64,000 nt of DNA from Mucilaginibacter gossypii (GTDB lineage: Bacteria > Bacteroidota > Bacteroidia > Sphingobacteriales > Sphingobacteriaceae), in assembly GCF_900100945.1 (NCBI RefSeq), contig NZ_FNCG01000004.1, forward strand, positions 124,001 through 188,000, written 5' to 3'. Below the pieces are notes generated by a model. It saw only the letters and a list, made by a program, of their open reading frames with translations. It was not told the DNA's origin and did not search any database. Position numbers and translations under genes: made by a program. This document shows, in pieces, positions 24,852-33,902 of the stretch. Position 1 is the first letter of the stretch. The number at the start of each line of letters is the position of its first letter.

Positions 24852-25817
24852 TTACTTTTCCACCGGATATTTTAAACCTATTTGTGCCCTCGCCTGATCT
24901 ATCATAGCTATCATTTGTCTCGACAGTTCGTGTGGCAGTATCGGGCTTTCGGTTTTGCGCTGCTTTATGAGTTCACAGAAATGGATGATCTCATAATTTA
25001 GCCCTCCGGCGATGAATGGTTCATTCAGTTCTACTGTGCGGCCATCAAGGTAGCTGATAGTTGCCTTTGCAGGGTTCCACCAGTTTTTGTGGATGGTAAT
25101 ATGTCCCAGCGTGCCCACTATTAGCGCGTCGCCTTTTCCATGCATATCAAAGCCACAATATAGTTGTGCGTAACCGTTTTGATGCAGTGTTTGAAAAATG
25201 GCAAACATATCGATTCCGGTTTCACCAAACTTGCCCATGGTTTGAATATCTTGCATGGGACCGAGCCAGTCGAGTGCTAAAAAAGCTTCGTAAATGGCAA
25301 TGCCCATCAGACTACCGCCAACAAGTTCAAGATTATAATTTGGATGACCCGGCGGACAATCGGCCACGGCAGAACCTGCTCTTACATAACCCACCGGGCC
25401 GATAGGGTCATTAGCAATATATTCTTTTAATTTGCCGTATAAAGGGTAGAAGGGCGGTTTCATTCCTTCCATAAAAAGTAAGCCGGTTTGTTTAGCAACA
25501 GCAAGCAGCTCGTCCAGTTCGGCAAGATTAACAGTAACCGGTTTTTCACAAAGCACATGCTTGCCAGCTTTAAGTGCGGCAATGCTGTAAGCGGCATGGC
25601 TGTCAGGCAGCGTAGCTATATAAATGGCATCGATATCACTGGCGAGTAATTCATCGATGCTTCTACATGCTATACCTCCATATTGTGCAACAAAGGCATC
25701 AACAGTTTCAGGCCGGCGGGAATAAGAAGCTACGAGTTCAACACCGTCAACAGCTGCAAATCCCTGCATAAACCTGTGCGAAATTCGCCCACAACCAATA
25801 ATGCCCCATTTAAACAT
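24852..25817 (-). CDS. Gfo/Idh/MocA family oxidoreductase
   Basis: The 321-residue protein has an NAD(P)-binding N-terminus (WGIIGCGRISHRFMQGF) and the family EKPVTVN motif near residue 92. It has a C-terminal substrate domain with AGSAVADCPPGHPNYNLELVGG in two adjacent parts. Such enzymes act on sugars, cyclitols or related carbonyls; the substrate is not evident. It converges on the metallophosphatase gene and is separated from it by a terminator, so it is probably outside the phosphorus regulon. Confidence 0.88.
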   Translation of the reverse strand: MFKWGIIGCGRISHRFMQGFAAVDGVELVASYSRRPETVDAFVAQYGGIACRSIDELLASDIDAIYIATLPDSHAAYSIAALKAGKHVLCEKPVTVNLAELDELLAVAKQTGLLFMEGMKPPFYPLYGKLKEYIANDPIGPVGYVRAGSAVADCPPGHPNYNLELVGGSLMGIAIYEAFLALDWLGPMQDIQTMGKFGETGIDMFAIFQTLHQNGYAQLYCGFDMHGKGDALIVGTLGHITIHKNWWNPAKATISYLDGRTVELNEPFIAGGLNYEIIHFCELIKQRKTESPILPHELSRQMIAMIDQARAQIGLKYPVEK

Positions 25818-25819
25818 AG

Positions 25820-25950
25820 TTCTAAGTCTTAAGTTCGGAGTTCTAAGTCAAAAATTGATTTTTCAAGTATATGGCTTTAAATGCAAAAGCCCTGAGTAAA
25901 TAATATATTATTACCTACTCAGGACTTTTAACTTCCTACTTAAGACTTCC
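25820..25950. repeat. Repeat-rich gap with terminator hairpin
   Basis: Copies of AGTTCTAAGTC/GACTTAAGACTT-type words occur at both ends (25820-25850 and 25931-25953). Between them 25885-25929 forms a long imperfect hairpin (AAAAGCCCTGAGTA against TACTCAGGACTTTT) that probably ends the minus-strand lipoprotein transcript. Confidence 0.65.
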
Positions 25951-25953
25951 GAC

Positions 25954-27027
25954 TTATTGATACTGGATATAAATCGGGTATGGTTTGTATCTTGATAAAA
26001 CCTCCTCAGGGGTTAACATGTGGTGAGGTGGTTTTTTGATGTCGTTTTTGTAAAACAATTTAAAGCCTGTAAACTGTACCGGCTCCTGGTTAATGAAGTA
26101 GCGGTAAGTGCCGGTTTTTAGGTCAGGTTCGCCCCAGCCATCCATGTTCATTACCAGTTGAATTTCCGGGTGCAATTTGATACTCTTGTAGTTGGTTACC
26201 ATTTTTTTAGTAAAGCGGTGCACTACCAGGATCTTTGGCGGCAGGCCATTTTTCTTAACAATTTTGGCAAGATAGTCTGATACGTAGTTGATATCATCGG
26301 CATCATAAGTACCTATCTTTTTACCCGGATGAGTTCCGTCTTTCATCGAAAATTCAGGGTCCATACCAAAATGTACTTGTGGCAATTCCAGGTATTTTTC
26401 AAGTAGTGGTAATTCTGCGCGGATGTTGCTTAAAGCTACCTGTACATCTAAAAATACAATAGCATGGGCTTTTTTAGCCAGTACCAATACGCTGTCGATC
26501 TGTTTAAATGGCATACGGTAACGGAATTTGCCGTCTTTACCGCCATCGCCCTGGGCTACAACGGCAATGTAATGCAACGCAGGTTGAACAGGAGTTTTAG
26601 GATCTGCCTTTTCCCAATGTTTTACTTCGCCTTTTAATTTGGCAAGCATTTCGTTTGGCGGCAATTCGCCCAAAATGCCCATTCTTTTTGAGTATAGGTT
26701 ACCGTAATAAGCAACTACACGTTTGAATGGTAAAATAGCTCCACCAATTGGATAAGGTGTATTTTTTACTGGCCATCTGCCTGTAGTATCACCGTGCGCG
26801 TTGAATTTCATCAACGAATCGTACAACTTTTTATCGACAGGAGGGTAGGTAGATTTTTTAACGCTTAAGGTATCTGCTGTTTCAGCCTGGGCCGAATCAC
26901 CTTTAACTGCAGCGGCGGTTTTTTTACCGTCGGTTTTGGCATTGCTGCCGTTTTGAGAGCAGCTGTTTAAAAGCAAAGCTGCCGATGCCACAAATGTAGC
27001 GGATAGTACAAGCGTTTTTAATTTCAT
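25954..27027 (-). CDS. Lipoprotein of unknown function, possible TIM-barrel-like
   Basis: The protein of about 357 residues starts MKLKTLVLSA with lipobox LLLNSCSQ; an ATG 15 bases upstream is also possible. A Lys/Ala-rich linker is followed by a compact domain with VVAYYGNLYSKRMGILGEL, VFLDVQVA, VHFGMDPEFSM, ILVVHRFTKKM and MNMDGWGEP. The order of these segments resembles uncharacterised exported proteins of Actinobacteria and looks like a glycosidase-type barrel with acidic strand ends. I cannot name an activity. It is monocistronic. Confidence 0.75.
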   Translation of the reverse strand: MKLKTLVLSATFVASAALLLNSCSQNGSNAKTDGKKTAAAVKGDSAQAETADTLSVKKSTYPPVDKKLYDSLMKFNAHGDTTGRWPVKNTPYPIGGAILPFKRVVAYYGNLYSKRMGILGELPPNEMLAKLKGEVKHWEKADPKTPVQPALHYIAVVAQGDGGKDGKFRYRMPFKQIDSVLVLAKKAHAIVFLDVQVALSNIRAELPLLEKYLELPQVHFGMDPEFSMKDGTHPGKKIGTYDADDINYVSDYLAKIVKKNGLPPKILVVHRFTKKMVTNYKSIKLHPEIQLVMNMDGWGEPDLKTGTYRYFINQEPVQFTGFKLFYKNDIKKPPHHMLTPEEVLSRYKPYPIYIQYQ

Positions 27028-27147
27028 TGTTTTAACGTTCAATATAATGCAGGTGTATGTAAGGCGTGTTTAATTAATTTAATTTCCAGCTACTTATAAA
27101 GCAGCAATTGTGTTGGTTTGGTCGCCGCCAAAGATAGATATTGGAAA

Positions 27148-28038
27148 TTAATTACTTTTAATTTTATGAAACTTTCCAAAAACCCCTAGAGGTAGTTTTG
27201 GCCCGGCTGTTGCCTGCAGGTAAAGCTCGCCAATTTCGAGGTTTTGCACCTGCGGGAACGAGCTTTTAATGAGGTTTTCAACTATTACAGATGAAAATCC
27301 AAGAGAGTAAGTGTTCAGGATCAGGAAATGCTCTTCAGGGTCGAGCAGTTGGGTTACATCACGCATCATTTCGGTGATATTATCTTCCAGTTTCCATTTT
27401 TCGCCGTTTGGCCCATTGCCGTAAGCTGGCGGATCGAGAATGATGCCATTGTATTTTTTACCGCGTTTCAATTCGCGTTTAACAAACTTCAGGGCATCCT
27501 CAACAACCCAGCGTATATCTTTAAGTCCTGAAATTTCCTGATTTTCATTGGCCCAGGTAACTACTTGTTTAATGGAGTCAACGTGAGTGGTATCGGCACC
27601 TGCGGCGCGCGCAATTAATGAAGCACCGCCGGTATAGGCAAACAGGTTAAGTACTTTAGGATCTGGCGTTTTGAAGCGTTTAACGTTTTGGCTAATGTAA
27701 TCCCAGTTTACAGCCTGTTCCGGGAAGATACCAACATGTTTAAACGAGGTAAGGCCCAGCCTGAATTTAATGGCGCCTTCCTTGTTTTTATATTCGATAT
27801 GCCAGCGGTCGGGAGTTTTAGGATCTTTTTTTAACCACTCGCCTGATGTTGCCGAACGGCCTTTAAACTTGATATGGTGCAAGCGCTGCCACTCTGAAGC
27901 GGGCAGGGTTTTGTTCCAAACGGCCTGCGGTTCGGGGCGGATGAGTATGATATTCCCAAAACGTTCCAGCTTTTCAAAGTCGCCGCAATCAATCAGTTCG
28001 TAATCTTTCCAGTGCGTTGGGGTAAGTAATTGGATCAT
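27148..28038 (-). CDS. Class I SAM-dependent methyltransferase (RlmI/RlmK-like)
   Basis: The 296-residue protein has an AdoMet-binding segment VLNLFAYTGGASLIAARAAG (approximately) near residue 135 and the DPPAYG motif near 201. This is the form seen in rRNA large-subunit methyltransferases of the RlmI/RlmK group. The N-terminal PUA-like part is reduced. It probably modifies 23S rRNA, but the target base is not determined by the sequence. It is followed on the minus strand by a gap with short CAGTTTGCAGT words. Confidence 0.85.
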   Translation of the reverse strand: MIQLLTPTHWKDYELIDCGDFEKLERFGNIILIRPEPQAVWNKTLPASEWQRLHHIKFKGRSATSGEWLKKDPKTPDRWHIEYKNKEGAIKFRLGLTSFKHVGIFPEQAVNWDYISQNVKRFKTPDPKVLNLFAYTGGASLIARAAGADTTHVDSIKQVVTWANENQEISGLKDIRWVVEDALKFVKRELKRGKKYNGIILDPPAYGNGPNGEKWKLEDNITEMMRDVTQLLDPEEHFLILNTYSLGFSSVIVENLIKSSFPQVQNLEIGELYLQATAGPKLPLGVFGKFHKIKSN

Positions 28039-28170
28039 TCTTATTCAGTTTGCAGTATGCTGTTGGCAGTTTGCATGCCCCAGTCAATAAATTGGTTGCA
28101 AATATAGTTATTATAAAAATACATGCAGATAACTCTGCACACACTGCTTACTGCCACTGAAAACCGTCAA

Positions 28171-28923
28171 CTACAAAGTTGCCTTCGCTGCCCGCATAAA
28201 CGGACTGGCAAATACAAATTCGTTGAGCTCTTTGTTGTCGGTTTTGGCTATCTCCTTATTCGATCCTTCCCACCATTTTTTACCCTGGTGAAGGAAAATG
28301 ATGTGATCGCCAATCCCCATTACCGAGTTCATATCGTGGGTTACCACTACGGTAGTAATGCTGTACTCTGCTGTAAGTTCGGCAATCAGTTCATCTATCA
28401 GGATAGATGTTACCGGGTCAAGGCCCGAGTTAGGTTCGTCAACAAACAAATATTTAGGTTGCATGGAAATGGCGCGGGCAATACCCACACGTTTTTTCAT
28501 ACCTCCTGATAGTTCGGACGGATATAATTTGTTTTTGCCGGCAAGGTTAACCCTTTCGAGACAAAAGTTGGCGCGGTCAAGTTTTTCGCTTTTTGATTGA
28601 TCGGTGAACAGGTTAAGCGGAAACATGATATTTTGCTCAACTGTCATGGAGTCAAAAAGGGCCGAGTTCTGAAAAAGCATCCCTATTTGAGTACGGATAG
28701 GCACGCGTTGCTCAAAATTCATATTGGTAAAATTCTCGCCATCAAAAATCACATCGCCCTTAGTAGGTTCATGCAGCCCAACAATGCATTTAAGCAAGGT
28801 GGTTTTACCAGAACCAGACCCACCGATGATCAGGTTGTTTTTTCCGGGATGGAAAATTGCAGTGATGCCCTTCAGTACTTCGTTTTCGCCGAAGCTTTTA
28901 TATACGTCTTGTATTTCGATCAT
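28171..28923 (-). CDS. mlaF: ABC transporter ATPase, MlaF-like
   Basis: The 250-residue ATPase has Walker A GGSGSGKTTLLKC, the signature LSGGMKKRVGIARAI, Walker B YLFVDEPNSGLDP and a switch His in VVVTHDM. LSGGM with FVDEPNSGLDP is typical of MlaF, which powers retrograde phospholipid transport between outer and inner membranes. Its ATG overlaps the end of the permease gene by four bases (ATGA type), so the pair is translationally coupled. The MCE protein MlaD is not adjacent. Confidence 0.92.
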   Translation of the reverse strand: MIEIQDVYKSFGENEVLKGITAIFHPGKNNLIIGGSGSGKTTLLKCIVGLHEPTKGDVIFDGENFTNMNFEQRVPIRTQIGMLFQNSALFDSMTVEQNIMFPLNLFTDQSKSEKLDRANFCLERVNLAGKNKLYPSELSGGMKKRVGIARAISMQPKYLFVDEPNSGLDPVTSILIDELIAELTAEYSITTVVVTHDMNSVMGIGDHIIFLHQGKKWWEGSNKEIAKTDNKELNEFVFASPFMRAAKATL

Positions 28924-29651
28924 AGTAACAGGCGTGAAATGATAAGGTCACAAAACAGGATCATGATACAGCTCCACACCACTCCGCGTGTTGCAGATTG
29001 GCCAACCTCAAGTGATCCGCCGTTAACATAAAAGCCCTGGTATGAACATATGGAGGTAATTACGAAGCCGAATGATATCGCTTTAACGGCGCAAACGGTG
29101 ACAATAACCGGGTTAAATCCGTCGGTCAGGCCTCTCAAATAATCGTTGGTTGATACATCATTTGATGCCCAACAGGCAATATAGCCGCCGGTTAATCCTA
29201 AACCTACAGAAACAATAACCAGTAAGGGGATCATGGTAACACCGGAAATGATTTTGGGCGATATCAAATAACCAGGGGCATTTACACCCATAATCTCCAG
29301 GGCGTCTATCTGTTCCGTAACGCGCATTGTGCCAATTTGCGATGCCATGGCAGAGCCTACGCGGCCGGCCAAAACCAGTGCCGATATGGTAGGGCTAAAC
29401 TCCAGGATAGTTGAATCGCGGGTAATACCGCCTACCACTGTTTTGGGGATAAAATCGCTGATAAGCTGGAAAGCCGTTTGGATGGTAGCTACCGCGCCAA
29501 TAAAAAGCGAAATAATAGCAACAATGCCCAAAGAGCCAATACCCACCGAAACCATCTCACGCATGATCTCGGCCCAGTATACACTGAATTTTTCGGGTTT
29601 CCTGAAACTTAAACGCAGTAAGAGTATATATTTTCCTAAGCTATGAAACAT
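28920..29651 (-). CDS. mlaE: ABC transporter permease, MlaE-like
   Basis: The 243-residue membrane protein has the MlaE layout: an N-terminal amphipathic helix, about five membrane segments and the conserved stretch VLAGRVGSAMASQIGTMRVT with EQIDALEIMGVNAPGYL. It forms the membrane channel of the Mla phospholipid transport complex with MlaF. It is the first gene of a two-gene minus-strand operon and has no mlaD, mlaB or mlaC neighbour here. Confidence 0.93.
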   Translation of the reverse strand: MFHSLGKYILLLRLSFRKPEKFSVYWAEIMREMVSVGIGSLGIVAIISLFIGAVATIQTAFQLISDFIPKTVVGGITRDSTILEFSPTISALVLAGRVGSAMASQIGTMRVTEQIDALEIMGVNAPGYLISPKIISGVTMIPLLVIVSVGLGLTGGYIACWASNDVSTNDYLRGLTDGFNPVIVTVCAVKAISFGFVITSICSYQGFYVNGGSLEVGQSATRGVVWSCIMILFCDLIISRLLL

Positions 29652-29817
29652 GTAGATGCATAAAAAATCGGTTAAAAATACGCTTTTTACCTTTAAGCCT
29701 AAATGGTCAGGTGTTAAAACCAGTCATTTAAATTCAATTTTATAAGCGTTTCAATTACTCTGCTTACGTAAATTGCGGGCATAAAGCTTCACTAACTATA
29801 AAAATTAATTTAACAAC

Positions 29818-30522
29818 ATGAAAAACGTACTCATCACCGGTTCAACTAAAGGCATGGGCCGCTCAATTGCAATTGCTTTTGCTAATGAAGGATTAAACGT
29901 GGCAATTTGTTCGCGGAATGAGCAAGAATTATTAAATTTTAAAGATGAACTTGAACAGGTTGATGCAGGGGTAAAGGTTTTTGCTATGAAGGCCGATGGC
30001 AGCAAAAAAGCCGAACTGTTGAAGTTTGCTTCAGCTGCCGAGAACGAACTTGGTTTTATTGATGTTGTAGTAAATAACCTGGGCACGTTCATCCCCGCAA
30101 GTATATTGGATGATAATGAGGATACCCTTCCAATTCAGATGAATACCAACCTGATGCCGACCTATGAGTTGTACCGTTATTTTGGTAAAACTATGGCAAA
30201 GGCGCGTAACGGACACTTTTTTAATATATGTTCGGTAGCCGCAATAAACCCTGTACCACAAGCGGGGAGTTACAGTGTAACAAAGTATGCGTTGTTAGGT
30301 CTAACAAGAGTAATGAGGCTCGAGATGCAGGAGCATGGTGTAAAAGTTACCGCCGTAATTCCCGGATCAACGTTAACGGATTCATGGAAAGACGCGGTGG
30401 TTGACCCAAACACCATGGTGCTGCCCGAAGACATAGCATCGGCAATCATCAATATTTATAGGATGAGCCCCGGCGCCAATGTCGACGAAATCATCATCAA
30501 ACCTGCGCCGGGCCAGTTATGA
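29818..30522 (+). CDS. SDR family oxidoreductase (3-oxoacyl-ACP reductase-like)
   Basis: The 234-residue protein has the TGSTKGMGRSIA cofactor loop, NNLG, catalytic Ser in NICSVA, and YSVTK with Tyr and Lys. It is shorter than typical FabG proteins but complete. NADP preference is likely from CSRNE after strand two. It probably reduces a ketone; the substrate is unknown. It is followed by the PspC gene after 33 bases and may or may not be cotranscribed. Confidence 0.9.
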   Translation: MKNVLITGSTKGMGRSIAIAFANEGLNVAICSRNEQELLNFKDELEQVDAGVKVFAMKADGSKKAELLKFASAAENELGFIDVVVNNLGTFIPASILDDNEDTLPIQMNTNLMPTYELYRYFGKTMAKARNGHFFNICSVAAINPVPQAGSYSVTKYALLGLTRVMRLEMQEHGVKVTAVIPGSTLTDSWKDAVVDPNTMVLPEDIASAIINIYRMSPGANVDEIIIKPAPGQL

Positions 30523-30555
30523 TAAATCAACTTAAAACATAAACGAACATAAATT

Positions 30556-31155
30556 ATGGAAAAGAAACTTCATCGCGATGAACACCGAAAGGTAATAGGC
30601 GGTGTTTGCGCGGGCCTTGCTGAGCATTTCGGCACGGACGTGGCAGTTGTCAGGGCTGCATTTTTAGTTGCCCTTATTTTAAAGGGCTTTAGCTTACCTA
30701 TATATATAGTATTGTGGATAGTACTGCCCAAGAAAGGTTTTGACTTTACCCCCGGCGTTGATTACAGGGTACCTCCGCAGGACAACCCGTTTACAGGTGC
30801 CCCACAATCAGGGCCCTTTTACGACCCGAAATTTGCCGGCCGGCCTTTCAATTCTCCGCCATTTGTAAATCCTCCTAAAAAGCAGGCTTCAACAGTTGGG
30901 TTAATATTTGGCGTGGCGATGATATTTTTAGGGTCGATATTTCTGCTTAACGAGCTTGACCTGATGCCCGACTGGGATTTTGAAAGCCTTTGGCCCGTAA
31001 TGCTGGTAGGCGCCGGTATTGCCCTGATAATTTCAGGAATAAAAAAACAGCCATGGGAAAAACAAAACTGGCATGCTAACGAGGTAACGGACGCTCCGGA
31101 AGCCGAACCTGCAAAAGAAGAAACAGAAACAAAAGATACACCTCCAACTATATAA
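30556..31155 (+). CDS. PspC-domain membrane protein
   Basis: The 199-residue protein begins with a PspC domain (KKLHRDEHRKVIGGVCAGLA and LPIYIVLWIVLPKKG), followed by a Pro-rich linker. Two more membrane segments of the LiaI/LiaF type (VGLIFGVAMIFLGSIFLLNEL; LWPVMLVGAGIALIISG) come next, then an acidic tail. PspC proteins take part in envelope stress sensing. It is four bases upstream of a LiaF-like gene with related membrane segments, so the two form an envelope-stress operon. Confidence 0.9.
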   Translation: MEKKLHRDEHRKVIGGVCAGLAEHFGTDVAVVRAAFLVALILKGFSLPIYIVLWIVLPKKGFDFTPGVDYRVPPQDNPFTGAPQSGPFYDPKFAGRPFNSPPFVNPPKKQASTVGLIFGVAMIFLGSIFLLNELDLMPDWDFESLWPVMLVGAGIALIISGIKKQPWEKQNWHANEVTDAPEAEPAKEETETKDTPPTI

Positions 31156-31159
31156 TATT

Positions 31160-32137
31160 ATGAGAAGCGATAAACTTGTTCCGGGCGCGATCCTGGTATT
31201 GTTGGGAGTGGTATTCCTGCTGGATAACTTCCACGTAATAAATTTCGACTGGATGAACCTCCTGTACCTATGGCCTATATTTTTAATAATGGGGGGTATC
31301 AGCCTGGTATTTGCAGGCAACCGGTCGCCATTAGCTACTATCCTGAAGCTGGCGGTTGTAGTAGGCTGCTTTGCCTTGCTGGTATTTGGCAACTTTGGCA
31401 AACGCTACCATTTTTGGCCAAATGCATGGACCTTCCACAGCGATGATTATAACAATGACGACGACAGCGATACCACCAACACCGATCAGGGTGTGGTTAA
31501 AATAGGCGGCGATAAAACTTTTAAACAGGAGTATACTGCGGATATTAAACATGCCCGCCTTAACATCAGCGGCGGCGGTACCATTTATAATTTAAGCGAT
31601 AGCACTGCCGATTTGTTCAATGCCCAAACGCAGGAACTTTACGGTAAGTATACCTTTAACCATAGTAAGGATGATTCGGTATATGTGCTTAACCTTAATT
31701 TGAAAAATAATAAAGGTTTTCATTTTGACTCCGACGACCGCAAAAACAACAAGGCCGACATCAAATTAAACACCAATCCGGTTTGGGATATTGACGTAAC
31801 TACAGGTGCAACAGATTTAAATTTTGATCTTTCAAAATTTAAAATAAAAAGCTTATCTTTAAAGGGCGGTGCAGCATCGTTTGATGTGAAGCTTGGAGCC
31901 CCTCTTGCCAATACTAATATAGAGGTTTCAACCGGTGCATCTGAGGTTACTATAAGGGTACCAAAAGGTGCTGCATGCCGTATCACCTCCAATACCGGCC
32001 TCTCATCAAACGAGTTTGAGGGCTTTAGTAAAAAGAGTGATAACGACTACGAAACCGATGGCTTTGATGCCGCAAAAAACAGGATCCTGATCCATATGAG
32101 TGGTGGGATCTCTGATTTTAAAGTTAACCGATATTAA
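31160..32137 (+). CDS. LiaF-like membrane protein
   Basis: The 325-residue protein has N-terminal membrane segments (GAILVLLGVVFLLDNFHV and LLYLWPIFLIMGGISLVF) and a C-terminal beta-rich domain with LSLKGGAASFDVKLG and VSTGASEVTIRVPKG. These resemble the LiaF/cell-wall-active-antibiotic response domain. Between them is an Asp/Asn-rich linker. It shares membrane motifs with its operon partner, the PspC protein. A role in sensing envelope damage is likely but not shown here. Confidence 0.85.
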   Translation: MRSDKLVPGAILVLLGVVFLLDNFHVINFDWMNLLYLWPIFLIMGGISLVFAGNRSPLATILKLAVVVGCFALLVFGNFGKRYHFWPNAWTFHSDDYNNDDDSDTTNTDQGVVKIGGDKTFKQEYTADIKHARLNISGGGTIYNLSDSTADLFNAQTQELYGKYTFNHSKDDSVYVLNLNLKNNKGFHFDSDDRKNNKADIKLNTNPVWDIDVTTGATDLNFDLSKFKIKSLSLKGGAASFDVKLGAPLANTNIEVSTGASEVTIRVPKGAACRITSNTGLSSNEFEGFSKKSDNDYETDGFDAAKNRILIHMSGGISDFKVNRY

Positions 32138-32194
32138 CCTAAATCCTGAGTAAAACGATACCGGGACATAATACAACAATAATGACTTGCCATC

Positions 32195-32225
32195 CGCTCC
32201 ATCAATTTGATGGGGCGTTTTTTTT
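32195..32225 (+). terminator. Intrinsic terminator after the PspC-LiaF operon
   Basis: CGCTCCATCA and TGATGGGGCG pair around a three-base loop (32195-32217, one mismatch), followed by eight T. Confidence 0.8.
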
Positions 32226-32346
32226 GCACTATATTATGAGCTGATTCAGTGTTTTGTCATTTAAGTTAGCGCAGCGGTGAAAAAGTGTTAAAATGAAAAC
32301 CTTTGGAACAAAAAATAAGTTTAATTTACAGCTCAAATAATCTGCT

Positions 32347-33030
32347 ATGAAATACCCATACCTTATATTATCTGCCTTGCTATTTTGGGCTTATACCGTA
32401 AATGCTCAAACCACTGTAAAAGGGACTGTTGTTGAGTTGGGCAAAAACAATAAAATGAGCGATGTTTTTGTGCGAGACAACCAAAACAGGCAAATGACAC
32501 TTACCGATAGTAAAGGTAATTTCACTATCCGTACAGAAACAGGGCACACCCTGATTTTTAGCTCTCCGGGTTATGTATCAGATACCTTATATGTAACCGA
32601 TTTTACCAATAAGAAAATAGAGATGGTTGCCCAAACCATAGCCCTGAGGCAGGTTAATATCAGCGCCAAACGCGAAACATTTGACGCTCACAAAGAGTAT
32701 CCGGAAGTGTATACCCGCGCTAAAGTTTATCCGCTATCACCTACATCGTGGTTTAGCAAGGAGGCAAAAGATGCCCGCCGCCTTAAAAAGTACTTTAAAC
32801 ACGAGGAAGAAGAACGCCATGTTGACGAAGTGTTTACCATGAATTACGTACAAAGCATTATCCCGCTGCGCGGACAGGAGCTGGAGAACTTCATGACTAT
32901 TTACAGGCCTTCATACGAGTTTGTCAAAAATAACAACGGCCCTTCCATGGCGGTTTATATCAATGATTCGTACAAGAAGTATCTGGCACTACCGGCTGAT
33001 AAACGTACGCTGCCTGATTTGAAGGAGTAG
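32347..33030 (+). CDS. Exported protein with carboxypeptidase-like regulatory domain
   Basis: The 227-residue protein has a signal peptide ending in NAQ and a CarboxypepD_reg-like beta domain at about 22-100 (VKGTVVELGKNNKMSDVFV; SPGYVSDTLYV). A charged region with a His/Glu cluster (FKHEEEERHVDEVF) follows. Such domains are found at the N-terminus of TonB-dependent receptors, but here there is no barrel. The function is unknown; it is probably periplasmic or outer-membrane associated. Confidence 0.8.
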   Translation: MKYPYLILSALLFWAYTVNAQTTVKGTVVELGKNNKMSDVFVRDNQNRQMTLTDSKGNFTIRTETGHTLIFSSPGYVSDTLYVTDFTNKKIEMVAQTIALRQVNISAKRETFDAHKEYPEVYTRAKVYPLSPTSWFSKEAKDARRLKKYFKHEEEERHVDEVFTMNYVQSIIPLRGQELENFMTIYRPSYEFVKNNNGPSMAVYINDSYKKYLALPADKRTLPDLKE

Positions 33031-33098
33031 TTTTTTAGTAGCAGCGACAGTTGCAGTAACAGTTTGGGTTAGATATGAGTTGGCGCAGTTAGCATTAA

Positions 33099-33722
33099 TC
33101 AATCTGCCCAAACGCTGATATCGTTAGTAATGATCTTTTGGTAGAGTAGTTCTATCTGGCTTTTCAGGATCCGGTCTTCCGATAGTGGGGGCAGATTGCT
33201 GATGTCAAAATACTGCACATCCAGCACATCAAAGCCTTTATTAATTTCTGTGGTTATGGCTTTACAGTAGAAAACCATTTTATATACATAAAAAGGCTGT
33301 GGCGGGTGTGGGTGCATTTTTTTATCAAATACGGCCAGCAGCCTGTCGGCAGTAACCTGCAAGCCGGTTTCCTCCCAAAACTCTTTTACTATGGTTTCCT
33401 TAGGTGTATAGCCTATATCGCCCCATCCACCAGGTAACGACCATTTTCCATCTCCGCTCTCCCTGGCCAGCAAGATTTTATTATCCGGCGATAGCAGGAT
33501 GCCGCGTAAATCAACTTTGGCAGTAGGGTAATCCGTTGCCTGTGGAAATAGCAGGTTGATGGTTTCTGCACCATAGCCGCTTACCTCATCAAACATTTTA
33601 GTGCTCAGGTGTTGCAGTTCCTGGTAACGTTCAATATCGTATTCGTTTTTGGCGTATAGCAGACCTGTATCGGCAATGGAACGTAGTTGGGTTATAAGGG
33701 AAAGCAGGTTGGTGTTGGGCAT
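33099..33722 (-). CDS. Nudix hydrolase with N-terminal Nudix-associated domain
   Basis: The protein of about 207 residues starts MPNTNLLSLI; a longer start at 33764 is less likely. A helical N-terminal domain (LRSIADTGLLYAKNEYDIER) precedes the Nudix box GGWGDIGYTPKETIVKEFWE followed by ETG. It is the box of ADP-ribose or nucleotide pyrophosphatases, with Lys in place of the usual Arg. It should hydrolyse a nucleoside diphosphate linked to another moiety. The substrate is unknown. Confidence 0.88.
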   Translation of the reverse strand: MPNTNLLSLITQLRSIADTGLLYAKNEYDIERYQELQHLSTKMFDEVSGYGAETINLLFPQATDYPTAKVDLRGILLSPDNKILLARESGDGKWSLPGGWGDIGYTPKETIVKEFWEETGLQVTADRLLAVFDKKMHPHPPQPFYVYKMVFYCKAITTEINKGFDVLDVQYFDISNLPPLSEDRILKSQIELLYQKIITNDISVWAD

Positions 33723-33902
33723 AGTAGGCGTTAATATTTTGTTATGCTGAACATAGTGAATCATCTTCTTCGTCCTGTATAGCAGTTATGCAAAGTCAAG
33801 AAGATCTTTCGCTATCACTCAAGATGACAAATAAAATCAATAAATGTTAAGTTGCCGATAAAAAATTCGAAATCGAAAATCTCAATTCCGAAATCAAAAA
33901 AA

